A stretch of DNA of 5,941 nucleotides from Streptomyces aureus (GTDB lineage Bacteria > Actinomycetota > Actinomycetes > Streptomycetales > Streptomycetaceae), in contig NZ_JNZD01000064.1 of NCBI RefSeq assembly GCF_000725495.1, positions 1 through 5,941 of the forward strand. Reading direction: 5' to 3'. The position numbers were made by a program, and so were the translations under genes. This document shows positions 1-5,941 of the stretch, in pieces. Numbering within the stretch: the first letter of the stretch is position 1; every line of letters starts with the position of its first letter. The notes beneath the pieces were generated by a model. It saw nothing but the letters and a program-made list of their open reading frames with translations, did not search any database and was not told where the DNA came from.

Positions 1-1
1 C

Positions 2-217
2 GCACTGCGCCGGGACCGGGATGAGGAGACGTCGGCGGTGACGGCGCTGGCGGTGCTGCACGCCCACGGTGTCGGGGTGGACTGGGAGGCGTTCTTCGCG
101 GGCACGGGCGCCCGCCGGGTAGAGCTGCCGACCTACGCCTTCCAGCACGAACGATTCTGGCCCGAGCGGACCGGTGCCACTGGAGACGTGTCCGGTGCGG
201 GCCTCGCTTCGGTCGAA
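2..217 (+). other. C-terminal tail of an acyltransferase domain and post-AT linker (first module)
   Basis: The residues LRRDRDEE, then VDWEAFF, then [13 protein letters not shown] are the usual end of a cis-AT PKS acyltransferase and the linker that packs back on the KS-AT. The catalytic part of this AT lies upstream of the window, so its extender unit cannot be read here. The second module carries an almost identical stretch, at 4820-5044. Confidence 0.9.
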
Positions 218-3016
218 CACCCCTTGCTGGGCGCGGCCGTTGCCGTCGCCGGCGGCGAGGTGACCGTGCTCACCGGGCGGCTGTCCGTGCGGTCCGTGCC
301 GTGGCTTGCGGATCATGTCGTGCACGGCCAGGTCCTGTTCCCCGGCACCGGTTTCGTCGAGCTGGCGCTGCGCGCCGGCGACGAGGTCGGGCTCGACCGG
401 ATCGACGAACTGACCCTGGCGGTTCCGCTCGTTCTGCCCGAAACCGGCGCGGTGCACATTCAGGTGCGGGTCGACGGCACCGACTTCGGCGTGTTCTCCC
501 GCCCCGAAGGCATCGACGGTCCGTGGACACAGCACGCGTTCGGCGCCCTGACCGATTCCGAGGCCGCCACGGCCGACTTCCCCACGTGGCCGCCGGTCGG
601 TGCGGAAGCCGTAGCGCTGGACGGTTTCTACGAGCGGCTCGCAGGCCTCGGCTTCGGCTACGGTCCGATGTTCCGCGGTGTCACGGCCGCCTGGCGCCGC
701 GACGGCGCCGTCTACGCGGAGGTCGTGCTGCCGGACCGGGCCGCAGGGCAGGCCGACGCGTACGGGCTGCACCCGGCACTGCTGGACGCGGTGCTGCACG
801 CGGCGTCGCTGACCGGCGACACCGATCGCAGTGTGCTCCCGTTCGCCTGGGAGGGCGTGACCCTGCACGCCTCGGCGGCTTCCGCGCTGCGTGTGATCCT
901 GACCGGCAGTCCCGCGGACGGCGTCACCATCGCCGCCGCCGACACAGCCGGCAACCTGGTCGCCACCGTCGACTCGCTCGTGTTCCGCGAGGTCGCCGCC
1001 GACCAGGTCGGCCCGGGCACCGACGCGCTCTACCGGATCGACTGGTCGACACGGGTACGTTCCGGCGACGAGCCGGTGACCGCCGTCGTGCTCGGCGACG
1101 ACCCACAGGGTGTCGCCGGCCGGTTGCGTTCGGCAGGCGTCACCGTCTCGGCGACCGTCGACCTGGCCTCGCTCGGTGACGCCCCCGACGCCGTCGTCGT
1201 ACCTCTGGCCGCCGACGGTGACGTGCTCACCGCAACCCACGACCTCGCCGCCCGTGTGCTGAGCCTGCTCCAGCGCTGGCCCGCGTCCGACGCATCGTCC
1301 GACGGGACCCGGCTGGTGTTCGTCATCGACGGCGCCGATCCGGCCACGGCCGCCCCCTGGGGCCTCGTGCGGTCCGCCCAGACCGAGAACCCCGGCCGCT
1401 TCGTCCTTGTCGACGCCGATCACGGACCGCTGCCGCTGGGCGCGGTCCTCGCCACCGACGAGCCCCAGGTGCGCGTGCGGGACGGCGAGGTCCGGGCCGC
1501 CCGCCTCGCCCGCCTCACCGCCCCCGCCACGCGCACGAACTGGGACGCCGACGGCACGGTCCTGATCACGGGCGGCACCGGCGGGCTCGGCGCGAGCCTC
1601 GCCCGGCACCTCGTCGCCGAGCACGGCGTGCGGCACCTGCTGCTGCTCAGCCGCCGCGGACCCGACGCCGAGGGCGCCCCCGAGCTGGCCGCCGACCTGA
1701 CCGGACTCGGTGCCACCGCGACGGTCCTCGCCTGCGACGTGACGGACCGGGAGGCGCTGGCGGCGGCACTTGCCACCGTGGCGGCCCAGCACCCGCTGCG
1801 TGCCGTCGTGCACGCCGCCGGTGTGCTGGACGACGGTGTCATCGACTCCCTCACCCCCGAGCGCCTCGCCACGGTGCTGCGCGTGAAAGCGGACGCCGCC
1901 TGGCACCTGCACGAGCTGACCACCGACCTCGACGCCTTCGTGCTCTTCTCCTCGGTCGCCGGCATCCTCGGCGCGGCCGGACAGGGCAACTACGCCGCGG
2001 GCAACGCGTTCCTGGACGCCCTCGCCGCCCACCGCCGCGCCCACGGCCTGCCCGCCCTTTCGCTCGCCTGGGGCGCGTGGGCGCCCGGGACCGGCATGAC
2101 CGCCGGGCTCACCGACGCCGACCGCGCCCGCCTCGCCCGTGAAGGCGTACCGCCGCTGACGGTCGAGCAAGGCATGGCACTGTTCGACGCGGCCCTGTCC
2201 GTGCCGGACGAGGCGCTGGTGTCGCCGGTGCTCCTCGATCTGGCGGCGGTGCGGGCTCGGAGCGAGGTTCCCGCCCTGCTGCGCGGACTCGTGCGCAGGC
2301 GGAGCCGACGGATCGCGGCGCACGGAGGGGAGGCGGCGGACGGCCTGGCCCACCGCCTCACGGCGCTCCCCGATGCCGACCGCACGGAGGTCGTGCTCGA
2401 CCTGGTCCGTGGCCGGGTGGCCGCCGTGCTGGGCTACGACGCCTCGGGGTCAGTGGATCCGGCACGCTCGTTCCAGGAACTGGGCATGGACTCGCTGACG
2501 GCGGTGGAACTGCGCAACGGCTTGGCCGCCGTGACCGGGTTGCGGCTGCCGGCGACGCTCGTGTTCGACTACCCGACCTCCGCCGGGCTGGCGGCCTACC
2601 TGGTCGGGGAACTGCTGGGGATCGAGCCGGCGGAGACGCCGGTCGTGTCACTGCCGTCCGTGTCCGACGATCCGGTGGTGATCGTGGGCATGGCGTGCCG
2701 GTATCCGGGCGGGGTGCGGTCGCCCGAGGACCTGTGGCGGCTGGTCACCGACGAGGTGGACGCCGTGTCGGCATTCCCGGACAACCGGGGCTGGGACCTC
2801 GAGGGCCTGTACGACCCCGACCCCGACCACCTCGGCACGTCTTACGCGCGTGAAGCGGGTTTCCTCCACGACGCGGGGGAGTTCGACGCGGAGTTCTTCG
2901 GCATGAGCCCGCGGGAGGCGCTCGCCACGGACGCGCAGCAGCGTCTGCTGTTGGAGACGTCGTGGGAGGCGTTGGAGCGGTCGGGCATCGATCCGGTGTC
3001 GGCTGAACACCCCTGA
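2..3016 (+). CDS. Modular type I polyketide synthase, 5'-partial: AT tail-DH-KR-ACP-KS N-terminus, ends early at a frame break
   Basis: This reading frame is open from the window edge (1004 codons visible) and begins upstream. The GTG at 38 is in frame but internal: the preceding residues LRRDRDEE match the end of an AT and recur before the second post-AT linker. Domains in order are AT tail with post-AT linker ([13 protein letters not shown], residues 1-60), DH (about 73-340), KR (about 343-763), ACP (about 792-867) and the first 112 residues of a KS (from 889). The enzyme would extend a polyketide on the ACP, reduce the beta-keto group with NADPH and dehydrate it; there is no ER. The frame stops at TGA 3014-3016 inside the KS, where family members continue for about 300 more residues. 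The KS continues at once in frame 3, so this stop is the result of a deletion or error and not a natural end. If real, the product would lack a working downstream KS and any release domain. Cytosolic megasynthase; the natural product is not identified. Confidence 0.95.
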   Translation, partial: ALRRDRDEETSAVTALAVLHAHGVGVDWEAFFAGTGARRVELPTYAFQHERFWPERTGATGDVSGAGLASVEHPLLGAAVAVAGGEVTVLTGRLSVRSVPWLADHVVHGQVLFPGTGFVELALRAGDEVGLDRIDELTLAVPLVLPETGAVHIQVRVDGTDFGVFSRPEGIDGPWTQHAFGALTDSEAATADFPTWPPVGAEAVALDGFYERLAGLGFGYGPMFRGVTAAWRRDGAVYAEVVLPDRAAGQADAYGLHPALLDAVLHAASLTGDTDRSVLPFAWEGVTLHASAASALRVILTGSPADGVTIAAADTAGNLVATVDSLVFREVAADQVGPGTDALYRIDWSTRVRSGDEPVTAVVLGDDPQGVAGRLRSAGVTVSATVDLASLGDAPDAVVVPLAADGDVLTATHDLAARVLSLLQRWPASDASSDGTRLVFVIDGADPATAAPWGLVRSAQTENPGRFVLVDADHGPLPLGAVLATDEPQVRVRDGEVRAARLARLTAPATRTNWDADGTVLITGGTGGLGASLARHLVAEHGVRHLLLLSRRGPDAEGAPELAADLTGLGATATVLACDVTDREALAAALATVAAQHPLRAVVHAAGVLDDGVIDSLTPERLATVLRVKADAAWHLHELTTDLDAFVLFSSVAGILGAAGQGNYAAGNAFLDALAAHRRAHGLPALSLAWGAWAPGTGMTAGLTDADRARLAREGVPPLTVEQGMALFDAALSVPDEALVSPVLLDLAAVRARSEVPALLRGLVRRRSRRIAAHGGEAADGLAHRLTALPDADRTEVVLDLVRGRVAAVLGYDASGSVDPARSFQELGMDSLTAVELRNGLAAVTGLRLPATLVFDYPTSAGLAAYLVGELLGIEPAETPVVSLPSVSDDPVVIVGMACRYPGGVRSPEDLWRLVTDEVDAVSAFPDNRGWDLEGLYDPDPDHLGTSYAREAGFLHDAGEFDAEFFGMSPREALATDAQQRLLLETSWEALERSGIDPVSAEHP
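77..360 (+). repeat. Module-level direct repeat, copy 1 (post-AT linker to DH active site)
   Basis: This stretch recurs at 4904-5187 with a constant offset of 4827 bp. Within it, 77-160 matches 4904-4987 with 5 mismatches in 84 bases, and 301-360 matches 5128-5187 with 6 mismatches in 60. The middle part is more diverged but keeps the same spacing. Such repeats come from module duplication or gene conversion within PKS genes. Confidence 0.85.
218..1020 (+). other. Dehydratase (DH) domain, first module, predicted active
   Basis: The domain starts at HPLLG. The catalytic histidine (codon 314-316) lies in the HxxxGxxxxP motif, seen as [10 protein letters not shown]. The YGPMFRG motif follows near 659-679. 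The catalytic aspartate (codon 785-787) lies in [10 protein letters not shown]. All the motifs used to call an active PKS DH are present and the length is normal for the family. The expected reaction is loss of water from the beta-hydroxyacyl-ACP made by the KR of the same module, giving an alpha,beta-enoyl chain. Confidence 0.92.
1028..2290 (+). other. Ketoreductase (KR) domain, B-type, first module, predicted active
   Basis: A structural subdomain (LYRIDWS start, [14 protein letters not shown] near 1361-1402) precedes the catalytic Rossmann subdomain. The NADPH-binding motif TGGTGGLG is at 1568-1591. The catalytic lysine (codon 1886), serine (FSS, codons 1946-1954) and tyrosine (codon 1991, in GQGNYAAGN) are all present. 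The LDD motif at 1826-1834, with no tryptophan at the A-type position before the tyrosine, marks a B-type KR, which makes the D-hydroxyl. Paired with the DH in this module, that usually yields an E double bond. No enoylreductase lies between DH and KR, so the alkene should be kept. Confidence 0.93.
2375..2600 (+). other. Acyl carrier protein (ACP) domain, first module
   Basis: The motif [14 protein letters not shown] carries the serine (codon 2492-2494) that takes the 4'-phosphopantetheine arm. A helix rich in V/L/R precedes it and [13 protein letters not shown] closes the domain, as in other modular PKS carriers. The usual phenylalanine before DSL is methionine here, a common variant. A linker of about 20 residues leads directly into the next KS, with no docking helices or stop, so the next module is meant to be on the same polypeptide. 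Confidence 0.94.
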
Positions 3017-3775
3017 GTTCGAGGGGTACCGCGGCAACGGCAGCGCACCGAGCGTGGCGTCCGGCCGCGTCGCCTACACCTTCGGCCTAGAGGGTCCGGC
3101 GGTCACGGTCGACACGGCGTGTTCGTCCTCGTTGGTGGCGCTGCACTGGGCGGCCCAGGCGTTGCGGTCGGGCGACTGCGATCTGGCGCTCGCGGGCGGG
3201 GTGACCGTGCTGTCCACCCCGAACCTGTTCGTCGACTTCTCCCGCCAGCGGGGTATGTCCGTCGACGGCCGCTGCCGGTCCTTCGCCGACTCCGCCGACG
3301 GTGTCGGGTGGTCGGAGGGTGTCGGCATGCTGGTGGTGGAGCGGCTGTCGGACGCGGTGCGCAACGGGCACGAGATTCTTGCGGTGGTGCGGGGTTCGGC
3401 GGTGAATCAGGACGGAGCGTCGAGGGGCACGGCACCGGTACGACGTTGGGTGATCCGATCGAGGCGCAGGCGTTGTTGGCGACGTACGGCCGGGACCGCG
3501 AGACGCCGTTGTTGCTGGGTTCGGTGAAGTCGAACATCGGGCACACCCAGGCCGCCGCCGGTGTCGCCGGTGTGATCAAGATGGTCGTGGCCATGCGTAA
3601 CGGCGTCGCGCCGCGGACCTTGCACGTGGACCAGCCCTCGTCCCACGTGAACTGGGAGGACGGTGACGTCGAGCTGGTGACCGAGGCGAGGGCGTGGCCG
3701 GTGGTGGAGCGGCCGCGGCGGGCGGCGGTGTCGTCGTTCGGGATCTCGGGGACGAACGCGCACACGATCCTGGAG
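2666..3775 (+). other. Ketosynthase (KS) domain of the second module, split over three reading frames
   Basis: The KS starts at [16 protein letters not shown] in frame 2 (2666-3001). It continues in frame 3 (3003-3422) and ends in frame 2 (3419-3775). The catalytic cysteine is in DTACSSS (codon 3120-3122). The first histidine is in VEGHGTGT (codon 3428-3430), and the lysine and second histidine are in VKSNIGHTQ (codons 3527 and 3542). The whole catalytic set is therefore present but not in one frame. The three pieces sum to about 371 residues against about 425 for the family. Two blocks are missing: about 20 residues after GIDPVS (the usual RGxxTGVFxG region) and about 31 after NQDGAS (the usual NGLTAPNGPSQQRVI region). 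As read, no functional KS can be made. Confidence 0.9.
3003..3527 (+). pseudogene. Middle fragment of the second-module ketosynthase (frame 3)
   Basis: Frame 3 from the CTG at 3003 gives [13 protein letters not shown], then [19 protein letters not shown] and the active-site TACSSS, and reads on to NQDGAS at 3411-3422. This is the central KS, joined to the frame-2 part by a small deletion. After 3422 the frame carries no KS-like sequence and ends at TGA 3525-3527. The first usable start would be GTG 3054, with no ribosome binding site that I can see, so independent translation is unlikely. It is a piece of the larger PKS gene and not a separate gene. Confidence 0.85.
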
Positions 3776-3790
3776 CGCCCCGGTCGCTGA
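3419..3790 (+). pseudogene. C-terminal fragment of the second-module ketosynthase (frame 2)
   Basis: From 3419 frame 2 reads [17 protein letters not shown], then [17 protein letters not shown], and closes with [15 protein letters not shown], the standard KS end. It carries both KS histidines and the lysine. The same frame can be read open further upstream, from about 3119, but there it is out of register with the KS and only a shadow. It ends at TGA 3788-3790, a few codons after the KS end, because of a slip in the C run at 3778-3781. Beyond that point the KS-AT linker continues in frame 3. Confidence 0.85.
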
Positions 3791-4106
3791 AGTACCGCAG
3801 GTTGCCGGGGTTGTTGAGCCGGTGGCGGGTGATGTGGTGGTGCCGTGGCTGGTGTCCGGCCGGTCGGGGGCGGCTGCTCGTGAGCAGTTGGCCCGGCTGG
3901 CGGAGGCTTCGGCGCGGCCGCTGGACGTGGCGTACTCCCTGCTGTCGCGGTCGCGGTTCGACCACCGTCTGGTTGCGGTGGGCCGGACCAGGGACGAGCT
4001 GTTGGTGGCTGCGGTGGAGGGGGTGGCTGGTGATGGCCGTTTGGGGGTTGTGTTTACGGGTCAGGGTGCGCAGCGGTTGGGGTCGCGGAGGCCTTTGACG
4101 CGGTGA
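3777..4106 (+). pseudogene. KS-AT linker and AT N-terminus fragment (frame 3)
   Basis: Frame 3 from 3777 reads [11 protein letters not shown], then VVVPWLVSGRS, the conserved KS-AT linker entry, and RPLDVAYSLLSRSRFDHR, the linker helix found in these enzymes. The AT starts with VVFTGQGAQRLG at 4050-4082 (oxyanion-hole GQGxQ). After that glycine the frame loses AT similarity and stops at TGA 4104-4106, while the AT resumes in frame 2 from 4082. About 11 residues normally found after GQGAQRLG (MGRxLYExxPVF type) are missing. A GTG at 3822 could be called as a start but has no independent meaning. Confidence 0.83.
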
Positions 4107-4850
4107 TGGCGGAGCTTGGTGAGGACGTCCGGGAGGTGATGTGGGGTGCGGATGCTGGTGTGTTGAATCGGACGGGGTGGTCGCAGCCGGCGTTGTTTGC
4201 GCTGGAGGTGGCGTTGTTCCGGTTGGTGGAGTCGTGGGGTGTGCGCCCCGAGGTGGTGGCCGGGCATTCGCTGGGTGAAGTGGTCGCCGCACATGTGGCG
4301 GGCGTGTTGTCGCTGGGGGATGCGTGCCGGCTGGTGCGTGCGCGTGCCGCTTTGATGGACGGGCTGCCGACGGGTGGGGCGATGCTCGCGGTGTCCGCCG
4401 CAGAGGCGGATGTTGTTGCCGTGTTGTCGGAGGGCGCCTGTGTGGCAGCGGTGAACGGCCCGTCGTCGGTGGTGGTGGCGGGTACGGAGGACGCCGTCGG
4501 GAGTGTTGCGCGGCGGGTGTCCGAGTTGGGTTGGCGGCACAGGCGGTTGTCGGTGTCGCATGCCTTTCATTCGCCGTTGATGGATCCGATGCTGGAGGAG
4601 TTCGCGGCGGCGCTTGAGGGGATCGAGTTCCGTGAGCCGGTGATTCGGCTGATGTCGGGTGATCCGACGGATCCGCAGTACTGGGTTCGGCATGTGCGTG
4701 AGGCCGTGCGGTTCGGTGACGCGGTGCGGGCGATGGTCGATGACGGTGTGGGGACGTTCCTGGAGCTGGGGCCGGACGGGACGCTGTCCGCGATGATCCA
4801 GGAGACAGCCGAGGTGACGACCGTGCCGATGCTGCGGCGCGATCGTGACG
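4044..4850 (+). other. Acyltransferase (AT) domain of the second module, malonyl-CoA type, frame-broken
   Basis: GTGQGAQ-type entry (GQGAQ at 4059-4073, frame 3) is followed after the break by GHSLGE, whose serine (codon 4268-4270) carries the acyl group. The conserved arginine that binds the extender carboxylate is in ARAALMD (codon 4343). The specificity motif HAFH (4559-4570) stands where methylmalonyl ATs have YASH, and GHSLGE lacks the glutamine of GHSQGE, so malonyl-CoA is the predicted unit. The end is LRRDRDEE near 4831-4854. Besides the loss at 4082, the loop between EFREPVI and DPQYWVRH is about 8-9 residues shorter than usual. Confidence 0.88.
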
Positions 4851-5941
4851 AGGAGGAGTCGGCCGTCACGGCCGTGGCCGGGGTGTTCGCGCACGGGGTG
4901 GCCGTGGACTGGGAGGCGTTCTTCGCGGGCACGGGCGCGCGCCGGGTCGAGCTGCCGACCTACGCCTTCCAACGCGAACGGTTCTGGCCGGAGTGGCCCG
5001 CCGCCCCCGGAGACGTGTCCGGGGCCGGGCTCGAGTCCGTGGAACACCCGCTGCTCGGCGCCGCCGTCGAGCTGCCGGACGGCGGAGGCGTCATCCTCAC
5101 CGGTCGGCTGTCGCTGCGGACGCAGCCGTGGCTGGCGGATCACGTCGTACACGGTCAGGTCCTGTTCCCCGGCACCGGGTTCATCGAGATTGCGCTGCGC
5201 GCCGGGGACGAACTCGGCCTCCAGCAGATCGAGGAACTCACGCTGTCCGTCCCGCTGGAGCTCCCCGAAACGGGTGCGGTTCCGGTGCGGGTGAGGGTCT
5301 CCCAGCCCGACGCGGACGGCCGCGCCGAACTCGACGTTTTCTCCCGCGACGGAGAGGAATGGATCCGGCACGCGACCGGCGTCCTCGGTGCGACCGCCGT
5401 CGAACCCGTCTGGGACGCGGGGCACTGGCCGCCGACCGGGGCCGTCGCGCTCGACCTCACCGGCTTCTACGACGGGACCGAATACGGCCCGACCTTCCAG
5501 GGCGTGACCGCTGCCTGGCGCGTCGGGGACGACGTGTTCGCCGAGGTCACGCTGCCGGACCGGGTCCGAGACGTGGCGGCCTTCGGCATCCACCCCGCGC
5601 TGCTCGACGCCGTGCTCCACGGGGCCGCGCTCCTCGAGGGCGCCGAGCCCGGCACGCTGCTGCCCTACGCGTGGACGGGCGTGGGACTGCACGCGAGCGG
5701 AGCGGCCACCGTACGGGTGCGACTGAGCGGTTCCGCGTCCGAGGGCATCGGGATCGCGGTCGCCGACGGCACCGGGAAGTCGGTTGCGACGGTCGGCACG
5801 CTGCACCTGCGCGCCCCCGAACACGTGAACCGCGTGCGTTCTTTGTATCGGGTGGAGTGGTCGACGTCGGTGCCGGCGGTGGAGGTGGGTGATGTGCGGT
5901 TTGTGGAGTTGGTGGGTGGTGCTGATGTGGTGGCGTCGGTG
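4103..5941 (+). CDS. Modular type I polyketide synthase, 3'-partial: AT (lacking its N-terminus)-DH-KR start
   Basis: Frame 2 is open from 4034 to the window end with no stop (613 codons from GTG 4103). AT-like sequence begins at 4082 with VAEAFDAVMAEL; the first candidate starts are GTG 4103 and ATG 4106. A CGGAGG at 4086-4091 resembles a ribosome binding site but is more likely chance coding sequence, as it encodes conserved AT residues. Domains in order are AT from its second helix on (to about residue 250), post-AT linker (LPTYAFQRERFWP), DH (about 315-573) and the first residues of a KR-type structural subdomain (LYRVEWS). This is the continuation of the PKS gene that begins upstream; only the breaks at 3002-4082 separate them. 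On its own the fragment would lack the KS and the AT oxyanion loop. It would load malonyl units if the AT were whole. Confidence 0.85.
   Translation, partial: MMAELGEDVREVMWGADAGVLNRTGWSQPALFALEVALFRLVESWGVRPEVVAGHSLGEVVAAHVAGVLSLGDACRLVRARAALMDGLPTGGAMLAVSAAEADVVAVLSEGACVAAVNGPSSVVVAGTEDAVGSVARRVSELGWRHRRLSVSHAFHSPLMDPMLEEFAAALEGIEFREPVIRLMSGDPTDPQYWVRHVREAVRFGDAVRAMVDDGVGTFLELGPDGTLSAMIQETAEVTTVPMLRRDRDEEESAVTAVAGVFAHGVAVDWEAFFAGTGARRVELPTYAFQRERFWPEWPAAPGDVSGAGLESVEHPLLGAAVELPDGGGVILTGRLSLRTQPWLADHVVHGQVLFPGTGFIEIALRAGDELGLQQIEELTLSVPLELPETGAVPVRVRVSQPDADGRAELDVFSRDGEEWIRHATGVLGATAVEPVWDAGHWPPTGAVALDLTGFYDGTEYGPTFQGVTAAWRVGDDVFAEVTLPDRVRDVAAFGIHPALLDAVLHGAALLEGAEPGTLLPYAWTGVGLHASGAATVRVRLSGSASEGIGIAVADGTGKSVATVGTLHLRAPEHVNRVRSLYRVEWSTSVPAVEVGDVRFVELVGGADVVASV
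4904..5187 (+). repeat. Module-level direct repeat, copy 2 (post-AT linker to DH active site)
   Basis: This is the second copy of the stretch at 77-360, in the same orientation. The encoded protein is nearly the same at the linker ([20 protein letters not shown]) and around the DH histidine ([18 protein letters not shown] identical). Long near-identical repeats of this type are hard for short-read assembly and give substrates for homologous recombination. Confidence 0.85.
5045..5820 (+). other. Dehydratase (DH) domain, second module
   Basis: The domain starts at HPLLG. The catalytic histidine is codon 5141-5143 in [10 protein letters not shown], the EYGPTFQG motif is at 5480-5503, and the catalytic aspartate is codon 5606-5608 in [10 protein letters not shown]. 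The motif set of an active DH is thus complete. Compared with the DH of the first module, the segment between GFY and the YGP motif is five residues shorter (GFYDGTEYGP against [15 protein letters not shown]), which is odd for this region. Expected to dehydrate the chain after KR action in its own module. Confidence 0.9.
5840..5941 (+). other. Start of a KR structural subdomain, cut by the window end
   Basis: SLYRVEWSTSVPAVEVGD matches the LYRIDWS entry of the first module's KR structural subdomain, placed just after the DH in the same order. Only about 34 residues are visible, so KR activity or type, and whether an ER is inserted, cannot be judged. The base composition turns G/T-rich here after the C-rich DH. 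Confidence 0.7.

Noticed and set aside
3014..3016. TGA as a natural end of a PKS subunit followed by a new gene
   Set aside because: The stop falls inside the KS, with KS sequence resuming at once in another frame. There is no docking domain, no intergenic gap and no good start for a next gene.
3425..3430. EGHGTG instead of the more common EAHGTG at the KS histidine
   Set aside because: Glycine at this place is a common KS variant and not a sign of loss of function.
3002..4106. Programmed ribosomal frameshifting to produce a full-length PKS
   Set aside because: Three of the four breaks also lack conserved sequence, and I see no slippery heptamer with a following structure. Shifting frame would not restore the missing residues.
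4086..4106. CGGAGG followed by GTG/ATG as a true translation start for a separate AT-DH protein
   Set aside because: The purine run encodes conserved AT residues (AEAF) and the AT core begins upstream, so the match is probably chance.
4061..5824. A long open frame of about 587 codons on the minus strand
   Set aside because: It lies exactly antisense to AT-DH coding sequence, is rich in R, H, P and G as expected from a GC-rich complement, and shows no domain I recognise. The + strand carries clear catalytic motifs over the same span.
4993..5892. A 299-codon open frame on the + strand overlapping the second DH
   Set aside because: It is an arginine/alanine-rich out-of-frame shadow; the DH motifs are in frame 2.

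Overview
The whole window lies inside one modular type I polyketide synthase (PKS) gene on the + strand. The DNA is very GC-rich, with strong G/C at third codon positions. The domain order and motifs are those of actinomycete cis-AT PKSs, so a Streptomyces- or Pseudonocardiales-like actinomycete is the most likely source. The genus cannot be fixed from this sequence. Both window ends fall inside coding sequence, so neither the gene start nor its end is present.

Layout: (1) nt 2-3016, frame 2, is open from the window edge. It carries the tail of an acyltransferase (AT), a dehydratase (DH), a ketoreductase (KR), an acyl carrier protein (ACP) and the N-terminal quarter of the next ketosynthase (KS). 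(2) nt 3003-4106 holds the rest of that KS, the KS-AT linker and the start of the AT, broken over three short open segments in frames 3, 2 and 3. (3) nt 4082-5941, frame 2, carries the rest of the AT, a second DH and the first residues of a KR-type subdomain, and runs off the window. There is no intergenic DNA, promoter, terminator, RNA gene, CRISPR array or insertion sequence. Every stretch is PKS coding sequence or its remains.

Function: the first module (AT-DH-KR-ACP, no enoylreductase) should leave an alpha,beta-double bond on the chain. Its KR has the B-type LDD motif, which usually leads to a trans (E) alkene after DH action. The ACP-KS linker is short and has no docking domain, so the second module belongs to the same polypeptide. 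The second module has a malonyl-type AT (GHSLGE and HAFH motifs) and a DH with all main catalytic motifs. The two together would suit a polyene-type, conjugated stretch.

The notable point is that the second module's KS-AT is disrupted. There are four frame changes in about 1.1 kb (near 3002, 3420, 3777 and 4082). Three coincide with loss of conserved KS/AT sequence (estimated 59, 97 and 34 bp from family consensus) and one with a single-base-type slip in a C run. The frame shifts alternate and cancel, so frame 2 is regained, and catalytic residues on both sides survive. This fits either a recently broken module or, perhaps more likely in repetitive PKS DNA, assembly or sequencing errors. No new biological system is visible.
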